A DNA stretch of 64,000 bases from Aeromonas sp. FDAARGOS 1405 (GTDB lineage: Bacteria > Pseudomonadota > Gammaproteobacteria > Enterobacterales > Aeromonadaceae): positions 3,171,001-3,235,000 of the forward strand of contig NZ_CP077311.1 in assembly GCF_019048265.1 (NCBI RefSeq), given 5' to 3'. Below, in pieces: positions 38,196-48,468 of this stretch. Within the stretch, counting starts at the first letter, position 1; every line of letters begins with the position of its first letter. Position numbers and translations under genes: made by a program. The notes under the pieces were generated by a model that had not been told where the DNA came from, did not search any database, and worked only from the letters and a program-made list of their open reading frames with translations.

Positions 38196-38672
38196 TCAGA
38201 GTATCTCGCGGATCTGCTCGGCCAGACTCTCCGGTTTGGCCTGGGGGGCGAAACGCTCTACCACATTGCCATCACGGTCGATCAGGAACTTGGTGAAGTT
38301 CCATTTGACGTTTTCCAGCCCAAGAAATCCCGGTTTCTGTTGCTTGAGCCACTGGTAGAAGGGATGGGCATGCTCACCGTTGACATCGCACTTGGCCATG
38401 ATGGGGAAGGTGACCGGATAGTCGAGGGAGCAGAAGCGGGCGATCTCGTCCGCATCCCCCGGCTCCTGCTGACCGAACTGGTTGCAGGGGAAGCCCAAAA
38501 TCACCAGCCCCTTGGGGCCGAGCTCCCGATAGAGCGTTTCCAGCCCTTCATATTGGGGAGTAAAGCCGCAGCGACTGGCCACATTGACCACCAGCACTAC
38601 CTTGCCCGCCAGTTGAGTCAGCGGGTAGGGGGTACCATCCAGTCGTTGCAAAGTGAGATCGGGCAGAGGCAT
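38196..38672 (-). CDS. Glutathione/thioredoxin-dependent peroxidase
   Basis: GPx-family peroxidase of 158 residues that reduces hydrogen peroxide and lipid hydroperoxides. It shows the peroxidatic Cys in 'NVASRCGFTPQY', 'GFPCNQFGQQEPG' with a likely resolving Cys, and 'WNFTKFLIDRDG'. It is a Cys enzyme, not a selenoprotein. ATG 38672 with AAGGAT upstream gives the family N-terminus; the frame upstream (to 38918) has no similarity. No signal peptide. Confidence 0.9.
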   Translation of the reverse strand: MPLPDLTLQRLDGTPYPLTQLAGKVVLVVNVASRCGFTPQYEGLETLYRELGPKGLVILGFPCNQFGQQEPGDADEIARFCSLDYPVTFPIMAKCDVNGEHAHPFYQWLKQQKPGFLGLENVKWNFTKFLIDRDGNVVERFAPQAKPESLAEQIREIL

Positions 38673-39021
38673 GAGAAGATCCTTTCGTGGGTGATGCGCG
38701 GGTTGTGCCGTGAGTGGTTCGGTCGGTGACAGAGACAAGCGCCGGATAAACAGCAACATGGCGATGCGGATACGGTATCGGCTGGCTCTTGGCACCGCAA
38801 GGAGGCCGCGGCGCCTCCTCGTCCCGATTGCAAGGGCCATCACAGTTTCGACAGCCAATACGCCTGTTGGCGGAGCGGGATCACAACTGGCGATAAAAAG
38901 CGGGGAGGCGAGCTGCAACTCGCGTATTGATGTTGGGACTTCTCAAGAGAAGCAAACCGGTTTGTGACTTTGCCGGTAAGTCGCTACAAAGCGCCCTCTT
39001 TCCACTCATTGTGAGCCAATC

Positions 39022-39630
39022 TTGGACTATCAAGCTGCCATGGATGCCATTTACACCCGAGGATGGGTGATAGTGGATGATTTTTTGACCGCCGCCGAGG
39101 TGGATGCCCTCAAAGCCTGTTTGCCAAGCGAATGGCAACCGGCTGGGATTGGCCGTGACGCCCTGCACCAGGGCAATCCCGATATTCGCCGTGACCAGAT
39201 TCACTGGCTGGAGCCCTCCCTCGGTGCGCCGGTGGCCGACTACCTCGCCCGGATGGAGTCCCTGCGTCTTGCCGCCAACCAGATGCTGATGCTGGGATTG
39301 TTCGACTACGAGGCCCACTTCGCCCGCTATCGCAGCGGGGATTTTTACGCTACCCATCGGGATGCCTTTGCCGGTCGCTCCAACCGCCGTCTTACCACCG
39401 TGTTTTACCTCAACAACGACTGGCTGCCCGAAGCGGGTGGAGTGCTGCGCATGTATGACGACAAGGAGCTGTTTCTGATGGATGTCAGCCCCAAGGGGGG
39501 GCGGCTGGTCATGTTTCTCTCCGAGGAGTTTCCCCATGAGGTGCTGCCTGCCAATCGCGAGCGCTACAGCATTGCCGGTTGGTTTCGGGTCAATGGCAAC
39601 GGCATGGGAAGGGTCGATCCCCCGCGCTGA
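39022..39630 (+). CDS. 2-oxoglutarate/Fe(II)-dependent oxygenase (prolyl 4-hydroxylase-like)
   Basis: Dioxygenase of about 202 residues. The iron ligands HxD are in 'YATHRDAF' and the distal His in 'EEFPHEVLP'; the 2-oxoglutarate Arg is in 'ERYSIAGWFR'. 'FYLNNDWLPEAGGVLRMY' (split motif) matches the P4H core. The substrate is unknown. The start is uncertain: TTG 39022 gives the longest form, and ATG 39040 is possible. Neither has a strong ribosome-binding site. Confidence 0.82.
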   Translation: MDYQAAMDAIYTRGWVIVDDFLTAAEVDALKACLPSEWQPAGIGRDALHQGNPDIRRDQIHWLEPSLGAPVADYLARMESLRLAANQMLMLGLFDYEAHFARYRSGDFYATHRDAFAGRSNRRLTTVFYLNNDWLPEAGGVLRMYDDKELFLMDVSPKGGRLVMFLSEEFPHEVLPANRERYSIAGWFRVNGNGMGRVDPPR

Positions 39631-39834
39631 GGGGCAATGTGTCCCGATTTTGACACAGGGGAGACTTTTCACTGCAAGAAGTGGGGTCATGGGTCTCCCA
39701 TCAGCTGACAAGGGTTGATCTCCCTTGCTACACTGGCGCGCACTTATGTTCGTATCTGGCTTCGTCCGGTTTTTATGGTGGTTGGCTTATCAAATGGTCA
39801 TGACGAGGCCGCTTTTCCCAAGGGATCACATCTA

Positions 39835-40824
39835 ATGAAGAACATGCATGTCTTGCTGCTGTGCGGCGGCGGTGGCTCCGAGCACGAGGTTTCTCTGCGC
39901 AGCGCCAATTTCCTCGAGCAACAACTGGGCCTTCTGCCCGGTGTCGAAGTGACCCGCGTCGAGATGTTCGCCGATCGCTGGCTCAGTGCCGATGGCCGCG
40001 AGTGCAAGCTGGGGCTCGACAAGCTGCTTTCGTTCGACAGCGTGGCCCGTCCGGTGGATTACGTGGTGCCCTGCATCCACGGCTACCCGGGTGAGACCGG
40101 CGATCTGCAATCCTTCCTCGAACTGGCCGGATTGCCTTATCTCGGTTGCGATGCCGAGGCGAGCAAGATCTGCTTCAACAAGATCAGCACCAAGCTGTGG
40201 CTCTCCGCCATCGGCATTCCCAACACCCCGTACCTGTTCCTGACCGAGCAAAATGAGGCGGCGCTGGCCGAGGCCAAAGCTGCGCTGGCCAAGTGGGGAA
40301 AGGTCTTTATCAAGGCGGCCTCCCAGGGTTCTTCCGTTGGCTGCTACTCCGCCAGCAACGAAGCGGATCTGGTAAAAGGCATTGCCGATGCCTTCGGTTA
40401 CTCCGAACAGGTTCTGATCGAGAAAGCAGTCAAGCCGCGCGAGCTGGAAGTAGCGGTTTACCAGTATGGTGACGAGCTGGTGGCGACTTATCCGGGCGAG
40501 ATCTGCGTGCCGCAGGACAAGTTCTACACCTATGAAGAGAAGTACAGCAGCGCCAGCCATACCGAGACTGCACTGCGTGCCGAGGGGTTGACCCAAGCGC
40601 AGGCCGATGCGATCCACGAGTACGCCCTCAAGGCGTTCCGTCAGCTGAAACTGACCCATCTCTCGCGCATCGACTTCTTCCTGACCGAGGAGGGGGAGAT
40701 CCTGCTGAATGAAATCAACACCTTCCCGGGCATGACCTCCATCTCCATGTTCCCGAAACTGCTGGAGCATCACGGTCACCGCTTCGCCGACTACCTTGAG
40801 CAGATCCTGCGCAAGGCCAGCTAA
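39835..40824 (+). CDS. ddl: D-alanine--D-alanine ligase
   Basis: Joins two D-alanines for peptidoglycan precursors with ATP; 329 residues. The ATP-grasp fold shows 'GGGGSEHEVSLRSA', 'PCIHGYPGETG', 'KAASQGSSVGCY' and metal ligands in 'LLNEINTFPGMTS'. ATG 39835 follows AGGGA; 40 upstream in-frame codons are rejected. It lies outside the dcw cluster, so it is probably the DdlA-type copy. Confidence 0.92.
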   Translation: MKNMHVLLLCGGGGSEHEVSLRSANFLEQQLGLLPGVEVTRVEMFADRWLSADGRECKLGLDKLLSFDSVARPVDYVVPCIHGYPGETGDLQSFLELAGLPYLGCDAEASKICFNKISTKLWLSAIGIPNTPYLFLTEQNEAALAEAKAALAKWGKVFIKAASQGSSVGCYSASNEADLVKGIADAFGYSEQVLIEKAVKPRELEVAVYQYGDELVATYPGEICVPQDKFYTYEEKYSSASHTETALRAEGLTQAQADAIHEYALKAFRQLKLTHLSRIDFFLTEEGEILLNEINTFPGMTSISMFPKLLEHHGHRFADYLEQILRKAS

Positions 40825-40867
40825 GCGTGCTCTCCCGCTCGCGGGATGAAGAAGAATCCAATAAAAA

Positions 40868-40896
40868 ATCCCCGCCAATCGGCGGGGATTTTTTTA
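40868..40896 (+). terminator. Terminator of ddl (bidirectional)
   Basis: 9-bp stem ATCCCCGCC/GGCGGGGAT with a 4-nt loop, T-run after it on the plus strand and an equal A-run before it, so it can work in both directions. Confidence 0.92.
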
Positions 40897-40934
40897 TGCC
40901 TTTATCAAACGGGGCAGGCCAGCTTGAAGGGATA

Positions 40935-40970
40935 AACAGGCGGGGAGGGAATGACTCTTCCCCGCCTGTT
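40935..40970 (-). terminator. Terminator of mngB
   Basis: 12-bp stem AACAGGCGGGGA/TCCCCGCCTGTT with a 12-nt loop, followed on the minus strand by TATCC, 24 bp past the mngB stop. The T-run is weak, but the bidirectional terminator behind it backs it up. Confidence 0.6.
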
Positions 40971-40994
40971 GCTACCTGTGGGTGTTACCGGCGG

Positions 40995-43649
40995 TTAGCC
41001 GCGAGCCACCCGAAAGCGCACGCTGCGGGAGTGGCACGGCGCCAGCTCGCCAAATTCGCCAGCGGCCAGTTCAAGGGGCAAGGGCTGCTCGTCCATCCGC
41101 ACCGCTTGCCAGTCGTTCAGGGCGTGTTCGCAGCTCACTTTGCCACCCTTTAGTACCGCCTGTTCGCTCGGGTTGTAGACCCGGATCACCAGCGCCTCTT
41201 CATCCTCGGCTTTTTTCAGGGCACTCAGCACCGGACCGGAGGGATCCATGGAGAGCAGACTGAAGTGCAGCGGGGTGGTGAAGCTCGCCTTGTTGAGCTT
41301 CATGGCATCGAACGGGATCTTGTTGTAGCAGCGCACCGGGGTGAGGTAGCTGCGCGCCGCCTGCATCACATTGGCGCTGATGTGATCGCCAGCAAATGCC
41401 TGCAGGCTGAAACGGCAGCTGAACTTGCCGCGCACCTGAGAGTCCAGGGTGGGGAGCTTGATGCCGGAGGGGCGACCGGGGCGCAGCAGCAGCTCCTCTT
41501 TACCGAGTACGCCGACCCCGCGCAGCAGGGTGAGTGCCAGGGTGTCGCACTGCTCGCCAATCACTTCAAACTCGCGTAGACCGTCGCTCAGCACCGCCAG
41601 CCCCTGCTTGCCATCTTGCAGGGCGACGAAGTTCATCAGCTGCCAGACCGGAATGGGGGCCTCTTTCCACCCCTCCGCTTCCCAGTTCGCCATGGCGCTG
41701 TCGCGGGTGGGGCGGGTGATGCAGCCAAACTGGTTATCGGAAACCACGGTGTCGCTCGGGAAGGGGGTGGGGATCAGCACCCGCACCCTGTGGTCATCGG
41801 CCTGATTGTCGAGCTCCAGCTCGATGTCGATGCGCGGACTCTGATGAGCCAGGGTGATGCGGCAGGTGACATCGAGGTGACCGCTGCACTGACGGTTGGC
41901 TCGCTCGGCGAGGTTGGCAGGCAAGGCCATACGCAATGTGAGAGTGGCGATGCTCTGCCACGCCTGATGGGTGATCTCGCGGGTCACTGCAAACTCGGTG
42001 GAGTAGCGCAGCCACTCGTCCCGCGACGGCGAGTAGTCATACTCGTCACCATCATCGGAGCCCTCTTCCAGCGTGAGCACTTGATCGAAGGTGGTGCCGC
42101 GCAGCTTGTCCAGGATCTGCAGGGTGCCGTTGTCATTGAGGGCGATGCGGTAAAAATCGTTCTCCAGCAGCTCGCCGCTGGCCGTCACCGGCTGCTCCAG
42201 TCCCGGCTGGTTGCCCTCGATATGGAGGGTGCAGTAGCCCATGGCCGGCAGCGGATGGCAGAGCTGGATGTCGTACTCCATAAAGGGCTCGTAGTTGCCG
42301 TAGTGAACGATCTGTCTGTCCACCAGACCCGGGTCAATCTCGCGCTTGGCGCGGATGAAGTAGGGGACCGGTTGGCCCGCCTCATCGCGCAGGGCAAAGG
42401 ATTGGGCGCGAATGCGGATGCTGGTATTGATCACCTCCTGACGGGGGAAGGGCATCAGGTTGAACAGGCAGAGCTTGTCAGCCACCTGTACTCCGTCTTC
42501 GCAAAGTGCCACCGGCATGTTGTCGACAATCTTGCGCATGTAGAAGCGGATCAGGTTCTCGGCCATGTCGTCGGCCAGAATGAAGCGGGTCATCACCTCC
42601 TGATGCACCTTGTCGCTGCAGCAGCAGCCGATGCTGTCATGGGCGTGGTTCTTCATGATCTCCTTCCACATCTTCTCCAAAAGCCCGTGATGGTACTCAA
42701 AGCCGAGCGCCCAGGCGATGCTTGCCAGCGGCTCGAGGATGTTGACGATCTTGTTCTCGATGGCGGCATGGGCCAGCTTGATGTCCATCCGGGTGGAGGA
42801 GATGGTGCGGTGTACCCGCATATATTTGCCGTCGTTGAACTCCCCCTTGAGGGTGGCCAGTTGGTCACGGCACGCCTCGATGCGCTCGAAGACCTGCTCG
42901 AAGCGGCTCATGTGGAATTCACGCTGGGGGTAGATTTCGCGCAGCTTGTCGATGATGGCGAAGATGTTCTGTTGCAGCGGCATCTGGTCGTGGCCGTTGG
43001 GCAGCAGGATATCCTTGGTCACCGAGGCCTTCTCCAGCACCTCGAAGTAGGATTCGAGCCGCTTGCGCAGCCCCGCCTCATCTTCCGGCAGGTACTTGCC
43101 GATGGCGTAGCCGAGCGGCAGCACCTGGGCGGTCACCTCGCTGCCATCGTTGCTCTGCCAGAGGAACTCGGTCTTGTCGGTACCGTGGCGCTCTGAGCAG
43201 CCGCGCCAGAACATGGCTCGGTCAATCCCGAAGCCGTTGAAGATGTGGGGCAGCTGGGAAGACATGCCGAACGAGTCGGGCAGGTAACCGATCTTCATCG
43301 GCTCGCCAAGGCTAAGGCAGTCGCGCATCCCGTAGAGCAGGTTGCGCAGGATGGACTCGCCGCTCACCTGCATGGTGTCGGTCTGGGTGTACCAGGGGCC
43401 GATGATGAGCTTGCCCGCTTCCACCAGCGCCTTCACCCGGGCCTTGTTCTCGGGCTGGATGGCGAAGTAATCCTCCAGCACCGCGGTCTGGCCGTCCAGC
43501 ACATAGAACTTGTAGTCGGGGTCGGATTCAAGACGCGCCAGGATCTCCGCCATGTTGTTGACCAGCAGGATGCGGGACTCCTCGGTGGTGAAGTACCACT
43601 CCCGATCCCAGTGCATGTGCGGCGTGATGTGAACTCGTGAAACTGTCAT
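40995..43649 (-). CDS. mngB: Mannosylglycerate hydrolase / alpha-mannosidase (GH38)
   Basis: Cytosolic hydrolase that splits 6-phospho-2-O-mannosyl-glycerate made by the PTS import step. It has 884 residues, close to E. coli MngB. The GH38 core shows '[16 protein letters not shown]', '[14 protein letters not shown]' and '[13 protein letters not shown]'. ATG 43649 follows AAAGGATC; a start eight codons earlier lacks a site. It is second in mngAB, 86 bp after mngA. Confidence 0.9.
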   Translation of the reverse strand: MTVSRVHITPHMHWDREWYFTTEESRILLVNNMAEILARLESDPDYKFYVLDGQTAVLEDYFAIQPENKARVKALVEAGKLIIGPWYTQTDTMQVSGESILRNLLYGMRDCLSLGEPMKIGYLPDSFGMSSQLPHIFNGFGIDRAMFWRGCSERHGTDKTEFLWQSNDGSEVTAQVLPLGYAIGKYLPEDEAGLRKRLESYFEVLEKASVTKDILLPNGHDQMPLQQNIFAIIDKLREIYPQREFHMSRFEQVFERIEACRDQLATLKGEFNDGKYMRVHRTISSTRMDIKLAHAAIENKIVNILEPLASIAWALGFEYHHGLLEKMWKEIMKNHAHDSIGCCCSDKVHQEVMTRFILADDMAENLIRFYMRKIVDNMPVALCEDGVQVADKLCLFNLMPFPRQEVINTSIRIRAQSFALRDEAGQPVPYFIRAKREIDPGLVDRQIVHYGNYEPFMEYDIQLCHPLPAMGYCTLHIEGNQPGLEQPVTASGELLENDFYRIALNDNGTLQILDKLRGTTFDQVLTLEEGSDDGDEYDYSPSRDEWLRYSTEFAVTREITHQAWQSIATLTLRMALPANLAERANRQCSGHLDVTCRITLAHQSPRIDIELELDNQADDHRVRVLIPTPFPSDTVVSDNQFGCITRPTRDSAMANWEAEGWKEAPIPVWQLMNFVALQDGKQGLAVLSDGLREFEVIGEQCDTLALTLLRGVGVLGKEELLLRPGRPSGIKLPTLDSQVRGKFSCRFSLQAFAGDHISANVMQAARSYLTPVRCYNKIPFDAMKLNKASFTTPLHFSLLSMDPSGPVLSALKKAEDEEALVIRVYNPSEQAVLKGGKVSCEHALNDWQAVRMDEQPLPLELAAGEFGELAPCHSRSVRFRVARG

Positions 43650-43735
43650 GACAATGATCCTTTGCTGACGCACGGCGGCCCTTGCCTGCCGTGCGGAAAA
43701 ATAGTCTGTTGAAAAAGTGGTGGTGAAGATGCGCC

Positions 43736-45682
43736 TTACTCTGCGGTGACCACCTGATAGGTGCCGCGCTGCATAGCGTGACGGCGCCAGCCGATCAGCA
43801 CCACAGTGGAGATAAGGGTGCCCACCAGTGCCGCACCGAGCCAGACGGCGGCAGCCATCAGGGCACCGTGGCCGCCATCGTGGAGCAGGAAGAGGGAGAA
43901 GATGCCAGCCCCCGGGGTGGAGAGACCAATCCCCATGGCTCCCACCATGGCGCCGGTGACCACCGAGCCTGCGAGGAAGGAGCCGATCACCCGGATCGGA
44001 TCTTCGATGGCCATCGGAATGGCGCCCTCGGTGATCCCTGCCAGCCCCAGCAGCCAGGTCGACTTGCCGGTCTCGATCTCGAAGGTCTGGAACAGGCGCG
44101 GCGCCAGCAGGGTGGAGAAGGTGACGGTAAAGGCCGAGACCATCTTGACCGCGCCGAAGATGGCGTAGGGGCCGTAGACCCCGTTGGCCATGGCGCCGAG
44201 GCAGAAGGCGTAGGCCGCCTTGTTGACCGGGCCACCCAAGTCAAACGAGCACATAAAGCCGAGCAAGGCGCCCAGTACCAGCGCATTGGTGCCGGAGAGG
44301 CCGTTGAGCCACTCGGTGAGGCTGTTGTTGAGCCAGGCTACCGGCTGGCCGATGACAAACAGCATCAGGCTGCCCGCCACCAGGGTGCCGATCACCGGAT
44401 AGAGGTAAAAGGTGAGAAAGCCGTTGAAGTTGGGGCTCAGACGCACATGCTGCTTGACCCAGCGCATCAGGTAACCGGCGATAAGACCACCGACCACACC
44501 GCCAAGAAAACCGGAGCCAATCATGTTGGCGGCCAGTCCCGCCGCAAAGCCCGGGCCCAGCGCCGGTTTGTCTGCCAGCGAGTAGGCGGTATAGGCCGCC
44601 AGCACCGGCACCATCAGGGTGCCCAGCATGCCACCGCCCAGCTTGCGGTACATCCAGAGCCAGGAGTTCTCGGTATCAAATAGATGTTGCAGGCCGAAGA
44701 TCTGGGCCAGCAGCACAGAGACGGCGAGCACGGTACCGCCTGCCACGATCAGCGGTACGGCAAAGGAGATACCGCTCAGCAGCGCCTGCTTGAGCTCGGT
44801 CTTGAGGGTCACCTTTTTGCTGGTCGGCGCATCGCTCTGGCCGGGGTTGGGCGTCGGGGCTGTGCGACCGGCCTTGGCCGCTTCCAGCGCATCATTGAGG
44901 ATCCGCTCGGCATGGCGGATGGGCTCGGCCACCGGCGTCTCGATCCGGGGGATACCGGCGAAACGCTCCTGCTCCTTGATGGCCACCTCGGCGGCGAAGA
45001 TACAGGCCACCGCAGCATCGAGCGCCTCTTGCGGCAGGCGATCCTCGATGCCGTTGGCACCCTGCTTTTCGACCAGTACCCGAATGCCCAGCTTGCGCCC
45101 CGCCTTTTCCAGATACTCGGCAGCCATATAGGTGTGGGCGATCCCCGCCGGGCAGGCGGTGACACAGACCACAGTGGGTTTATTTGTATTTAAGTTGTCT
45201 TCTTTTTCTGGTTGCTTGTCGCCATCCCCTTCACCATCAAGCAGCGCCATCAGCTGCTCGGCACTCTGGGCCGCCAGCACCGCCTCGCGGGTATCGTCAT
45301 CCACCAGGGCAGTGGTGAGGGTGGTGAGCAGCTGCATGTGGGTGGAGCCCGCCTGATCGGTCGGGATCGCCAGCATGAAGATCAGGTTGACCGGCTCGGG
45401 GCCGTCGATCCCCTCCCAGCCCAGCTCCTCGCTCAAGGTCGCGACGGCAAAGGCCGCTTCACGCACCGCATCACACTTGCCGTGGGGCACTGCCAGCCCT
45501 TCGCCAAGGGCGGTGGGGCCCTGCGCCTCGCGGGCCATGACCGCGGCCAGAAAGGCGGCCTTGTCGTGCAGCTTGCCGGCCTGATCGAGCCGATCAGCCA
45601 GGGCATGAATGGCCGCATCCCGATCGGCAAACCGGGTTTGCAACGTGATGAGATGGGGGCCGGTAAGACTGGTCAGATTCAT
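43736..45682 (-). CDS. mngA: PTS mannosylglycerate-specific enzyme IIABC
   Basis: Imports and phosphorylates 2-O-mannosylglycerate. It has 648 residues. EIIA (about 1-150) has its His in 'LAVPHGKCD'. EIIB (about 170-265) has its phospho-Cys in '[18 protein letters not shown]'. EIIC (about 290-640) has eight or more membrane segments. The domain order and adjacency to mngB and a GntR regulator separate it from generic fructose PTS genes. A CRP-like site and repeats lie upstream. Confidence 0.9.
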   Translation of the reverse strand: MNLTSLTGPHLITLQTRFADRDAAIHALADRLDQAGKLHDKAAFLAAVMAREAQGPTALGEGLAVPHGKCDAVREAAFAVATLSEELGWEGIDGPEPVNLIFMLAIPTDQAGSTHMQLLTTLTTALVDDDTREAVLAAQSAEQLMALLDGEGDGDKQPEKEDNLNTNKPTVVCVTACPAGIAHTYMAAEYLEKAGRKLGIRVLVEKQGANGIEDRLPQEALDAAVACIFAAEVAIKEQERFAGIPRIETPVAEPIRHAERILNDALEAAKAGRTAPTPNPGQSDAPTSKKVTLKTELKQALLSGISFAVPLIVAGGTVLAVSVLLAQIFGLQHLFDTENSWLWMYRKLGGGMLGTLMVPVLAAYTAYSLADKPALGPGFAAGLAANMIGSGFLGGVVGGLIAGYLMRWVKQHVRLSPNFNGFLTFYLYPVIGTLVAGSLMLFVIGQPVAWLNNSLTEWLNGLSGTNALVLGALLGFMCSFDLGGPVNKAAYAFCLGAMANGVYGPYAIFGAVKMVSAFTVTFSTLLAPRLFQTFEIETGKSTWLLGLAGITEGAIPMAIEDPIRVIGSFLAGSVVTGAMVGAMGIGLSTPGAGIFSLFLLHDGGHGALMAAAVWLGAALVGTLISTVVLIGWRRHAMQRGTYQVVTAE

Positions 45683-45762
45683 GATGATCCTCTGTCAGGT
45701 TGGCTTGCCAGCAAGCCGTCATGGTGAAAGTGACAGCGATGCTAACAAACCGGCCGACTGAT

Positions 45763-45784
45763 TTTTGTGAGTGGTATCATACAA
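45763..45784 (-). promoter_or_regulatory. Probable CRP-cAMP site in the mngA/mngR intergenic region
   Basis: TGTGA-N6-TCATA matches nine of ten core CRP positions, flanked by T-rich and A-rich ends. It sits about 80 bp upstream of mngA, suiting catabolite control of a PTS sugar operon. Confidence 0.5.
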
Positions 45785-45791
45785 TTCACTA

Positions 45792-45814
45792 TTTGTATTG
45801 TTTTTGTATTGTTT
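45792..45814. repeat. Two direct copies of TTTGTATTGTTT
   Basis: Two 12-bp copies start 11 bp apart and share one base, so equal faces lie one helical turn apart. Located between mngA and mngR; a candidate MngR operator or A+T-rich promoter element. Confidence 0.45.
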
Positions 45815-45929
45815 GTTCAAGGTGATTTGTTAGGTCAAATGAGGCTGAGCCGTTTTGTCTGCCGGGCAACTGGGGTAGAATGGCGCCTCTTCCATTTATC
45901 ATGGTGCAGAGCCGACGAGGTGGCCGTTC

Positions 45930-46649
45930 GTGTCGAAAAAACCCATGTATCGCCAGATAGCCGACACCATCCAGCAGTGGATTGCGCAAGGGGAGCTGGC
46001 CCCCGGCGATGCCCTGCCCACCGAAGCCGAGCTGCGCGAGCAGTTCGGGGTGAGCCGGGTGACGGTGCGTCAGGCCCTCAAGCAGCTGACCGAACTCAAC
46101 GTCATCGAGAGCATTCAGGGCAGCGGCAGCTACGTGCGGCAGGAGAAGGTGAACTACGACATCTATCAGCTCACCAGTCTCTATGAGAAGGTGACCGATC
46201 CGGCGGCCGAGACCCACAGCGACATTCTCGCTTTCGAGGTGATCAAGGCAAGCAGCGAGCTGGCCGAGCGGCTCAATCTGCTGGAAGGGGCGCTGGTCTA
46301 CTACGTCAAGCGGGTGCGCTTTATTCGCCAGATCGCGGTAACGCTGGAGGAGACCTGGATGCCGCTCGCTCTCTTCCCCGATCTCAGCTATGCGGTGATG
46401 CAGGGCTCCAAGTACCACTACATCGAAGAGGTGAAGCAGCTGGTGATCGACCGCAGCGAGCAGGAGATCATTCCGGTGCTCCCCTCGGCGCAGGTGGTGG
46501 AGGCGCTCGGTATCGATCCCGCCAAACCCATTATCGAGAAGGTCTCCCGCGGCTTCTTGCAAGATGGCACAGTGTTCGAGTTCAGTCGCAACTTCTTCAA
46601 GAGCGATGATTACAAGTTCACTCTGGTCGCCCGCCGCACCAAGGGGTGA
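45930..46649 (+). CDS. mngR: GntR-family regulator of mannosylglycerate use
   Basis: HutC-subfamily repressor of 239 residues. It has an N-terminal winged helix (about 8-70, 'LREQFGVSRVTVRQALKQL') and a C-terminal UTRA ligand domain (about 95-235). It starts at GTG 45930 (GAGG upstream) and diverges from mngA across 247 bp, where repeats and a CRP-like site lie. Naming relies on context with mngAB. Confidence 0.82.
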   Translation: MSKKPMYRQIADTIQQWIAQGELAPGDALPTEAELREQFGVSRVTVRQALKQLTELNVIESIQGSGSYVRQEKVNYDIYQLTSLYEKVTDPAAETHSDILAFEVIKASSELAERLNLLEGALVYYVKRVRFIRQIAVTLEETWMPLALFPDLSYAVMQGSKYHYIEEVKQLVIDRSEQEIIPVLPSAQVVEALGIDPAKPIIEKVSRGFLQDGTVFEFSRNFFKSDDYKFTLVARRTKG

Positions 46650-46673
46650 GCAGGCGACAGCACCCGAGATAAA

Positions 46674-46712
46674 AAAGGCCACCACCGTGTTTGCGGTGGT
46701 GGCCTTTGTTTT
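46674..46712 (+). terminator. Terminator of mngR
   Basis: 14-bp stem AAAGGCCACCACCG/CGGTGGTGGCCTTT with a 6-nt loop and GTTTTT after it. Confidence 0.9.
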
Positions 46713-46765
46713 TGGCTGATTGCCGGGCTGAATGGCAGATTGGCTGGTGGTTTGATGCAGCCGAC

Positions 46766-48139
46766 CTACTGCGCTGAATCTTTGATAACTCCCTCTACCC
46801 GCACCTGCAGGCTCCCTTGCGCCAGGGTGGTGACGAGCTGGTCGCCACTGTTGACCTGATCGGCGCGGCTGATGACTTCGCCACGCACAGTGCGGGTGAT
46901 GGAGTAGCCGCGACCGAGAGTAGCGAGCGGGCTCACCCCGTCGAGGCGGGCGCTGAGCATGGCGAGGCGGTGGCTTGCCAGATCCTGGCGCTTGGCAATC
47001 AGGGCATGAAGCCGCTCCTCGGCCAGCTGGTGGCGGCGCTTGCCAGCTGCCAAGAGGCGCTCCGGACTCTTGCCCTGCAGGCGCAGCTCAAGGTTGGCGA
47101 GGCGCCGCTCACCCTGATGCAGCCGCTGGCGCAATAGCTGCTGCAAACGGGTGGAGAGCTCGTCGAGGCGCTGGGACTGCTGCTCCAGCCGCCGTTTCGG
47201 ATCCTGATGGTCGAGCCGCTTTTGCAGCAGGATGAAATCGTGGCGGGCGGCGGTCTGCTGGCGGCTCATCGCCTGCAGCAGTCGCTGTTTGAGGTGAACG
47301 AGACGCTGGGTACGGGCGCTCTGATCCGGCGCCACCAGCTCGGCGGCAGCCGACGGGGTAGGGGCGCGCAAGTCGGCGGCAAAGTCGCTGATGGTGACAT
47401 CCACCTCGTGGCCCACTGCGCTCACCACAGGGATGGCAGAGTGGGCAATGGCACGCGCCACCGCCTCTTCGTTAAAGCACCAGAGATCTTCGAGGGAGCC
47501 GCCACCACGGCCAACGATCAGCACATCCACCTCGGCGCGCTGGTTCGCTTTGGCGATCGCCGCGACGATCTGGCTGATGGCGGCGCTCCCCTGCACCTGA
47601 GTCGGGTAGATAAAGACCGGCAGATCCGGGGCGCGCCGTTTAAGCACCGTCAGCATATCGTGCAGGGCGGCACCGGTGGCGGAGGTGATAAGGCCCACCG
47701 CCTGCGGTTCGCGGGGCAGCGGCCGCTTGCGGCCTTCGTCAAACAGCCCCTCGGCGCCGAGACGGCGCTTGAGCTCTTCAAAACGCAGCGCCAGCACGCC
47801 ATCGCCTGCGGGTTGCATCGATTCGATGATCAGCTGGTAGTCGCCGCGCGGCTCATAGAGGGAGACCCGCGCCTGCACCAGTACTTGCATGCCATCCTGC
47901 GGGCGAAACGCCACCCGCCGGTTGTTGCCCTTGAACATGGCGCAGCGTACCTGAGCTGACATGTCCTTGAGGGAGAAGTACCAGTGGCCGGAGCTTGGCA
48001 TCGCCAGATTGGAGAGCTCGCCGGTCAGCCACACCAGCCCCAGATCCTGCTCCAGGATCATGCGCACGGCGCTGTTGAGGCGGGTGACAGTAAAGACCTG
48101 CTGTTGCCTGTTTTGGCCGGATTCGTTGCGATAGTTCAA
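46766..48139 (-). CDS. xseA: Exodeoxyribonuclease VII large subunit
   Basis: Degrades single-stranded DNA with XseB in repair. The N-terminal OB-fold (about 12-110, '[20 protein letters not shown]', split motif) and the catalytic domain ('[14 protein letters not shown]', '[16 protein letters not shown]') precede a coiled-coil region. The start is set at TTG 48139, with AGGA just upstream, giving 457 residues, nearly the E. coli length. Frames extending to 48214 add an unrelated N-terminus. Confidence 0.92.
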   Translation of the reverse strand: MNYRNESGQNRQQQVFTVTRLNSAVRMILEQDLGLVWLTGELSNLAMPSSGHWYFSLKDMSAQVRCAMFKGNNRRVAFRPQDGMQVLVQARVSLYEPRGDYQLIIESMQPAGDGVLALRFEELKRRLGAEGLFDEGRKRPLPREPQAVGLITSATGAALHDMLTVLKRRAPDLPVFIYPTQVQGSAAISQIVAAIAKANQRAEVDVLIVGRGGGSLEDLWCFNEEAVARAIAHSAIPVVSAVGHEVDVTISDFAADLRAPTPSAAAELVAPDQSARTQRLVHLKQRLLQAMSRQQTAARHDFILLQKRLDHQDPKRRLEQQSQRLDELSTRLQQLLRQRLHQGERRLANLELRLQGKSPERLLAAGKRRHQLAEERLHALIAKRQDLASHRLAMLSARLDGVSPLATLGRGYSITRTVRGEVISRADQVNSGDQLVTTLAQGSLQVRVEGVIKDSAQ

Positions 48140-48468
48140 GGCGGTTCCTGCGCACGGTTCCTCGCCAGCGAAGGCGGAGGAGAGAAACAATGTCGCCATC
48201 TTACCCCACTTCACCTCGTCCGCCGAGTCAATGGATCAGGTTGGTCACTCCTCCCTGCAAATCGGTGTTGCATGGAAATGAAAGCGCTATCAATCACATA
48301 CAGCCAATAGCGAAGTCGATGGTGGTCACATTTTGCGCGTATTCGCCTGAATTGGTTATGGGGAACTCTAGACTGATCGGGCTCATCCGAAGGCGGGACT
48401 GTAGCGGATGGGGGAATGCCGGGGCACACCGGCATCACACACAAAACAGTGAAAATAAAGGACTATCA

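Noticed and set aside
41616..43196. Plus-strand frame of 526 codons opposite mngB
   Set aside because: Antisense shadow of the GH38 gene; no ribosome-binding site or motif.
45792..45814. Tandem repeat as a CRISPR remnant
   Set aside because: Only two overlapping 12-bp copies with no spacer; fits a promoter or operator better.
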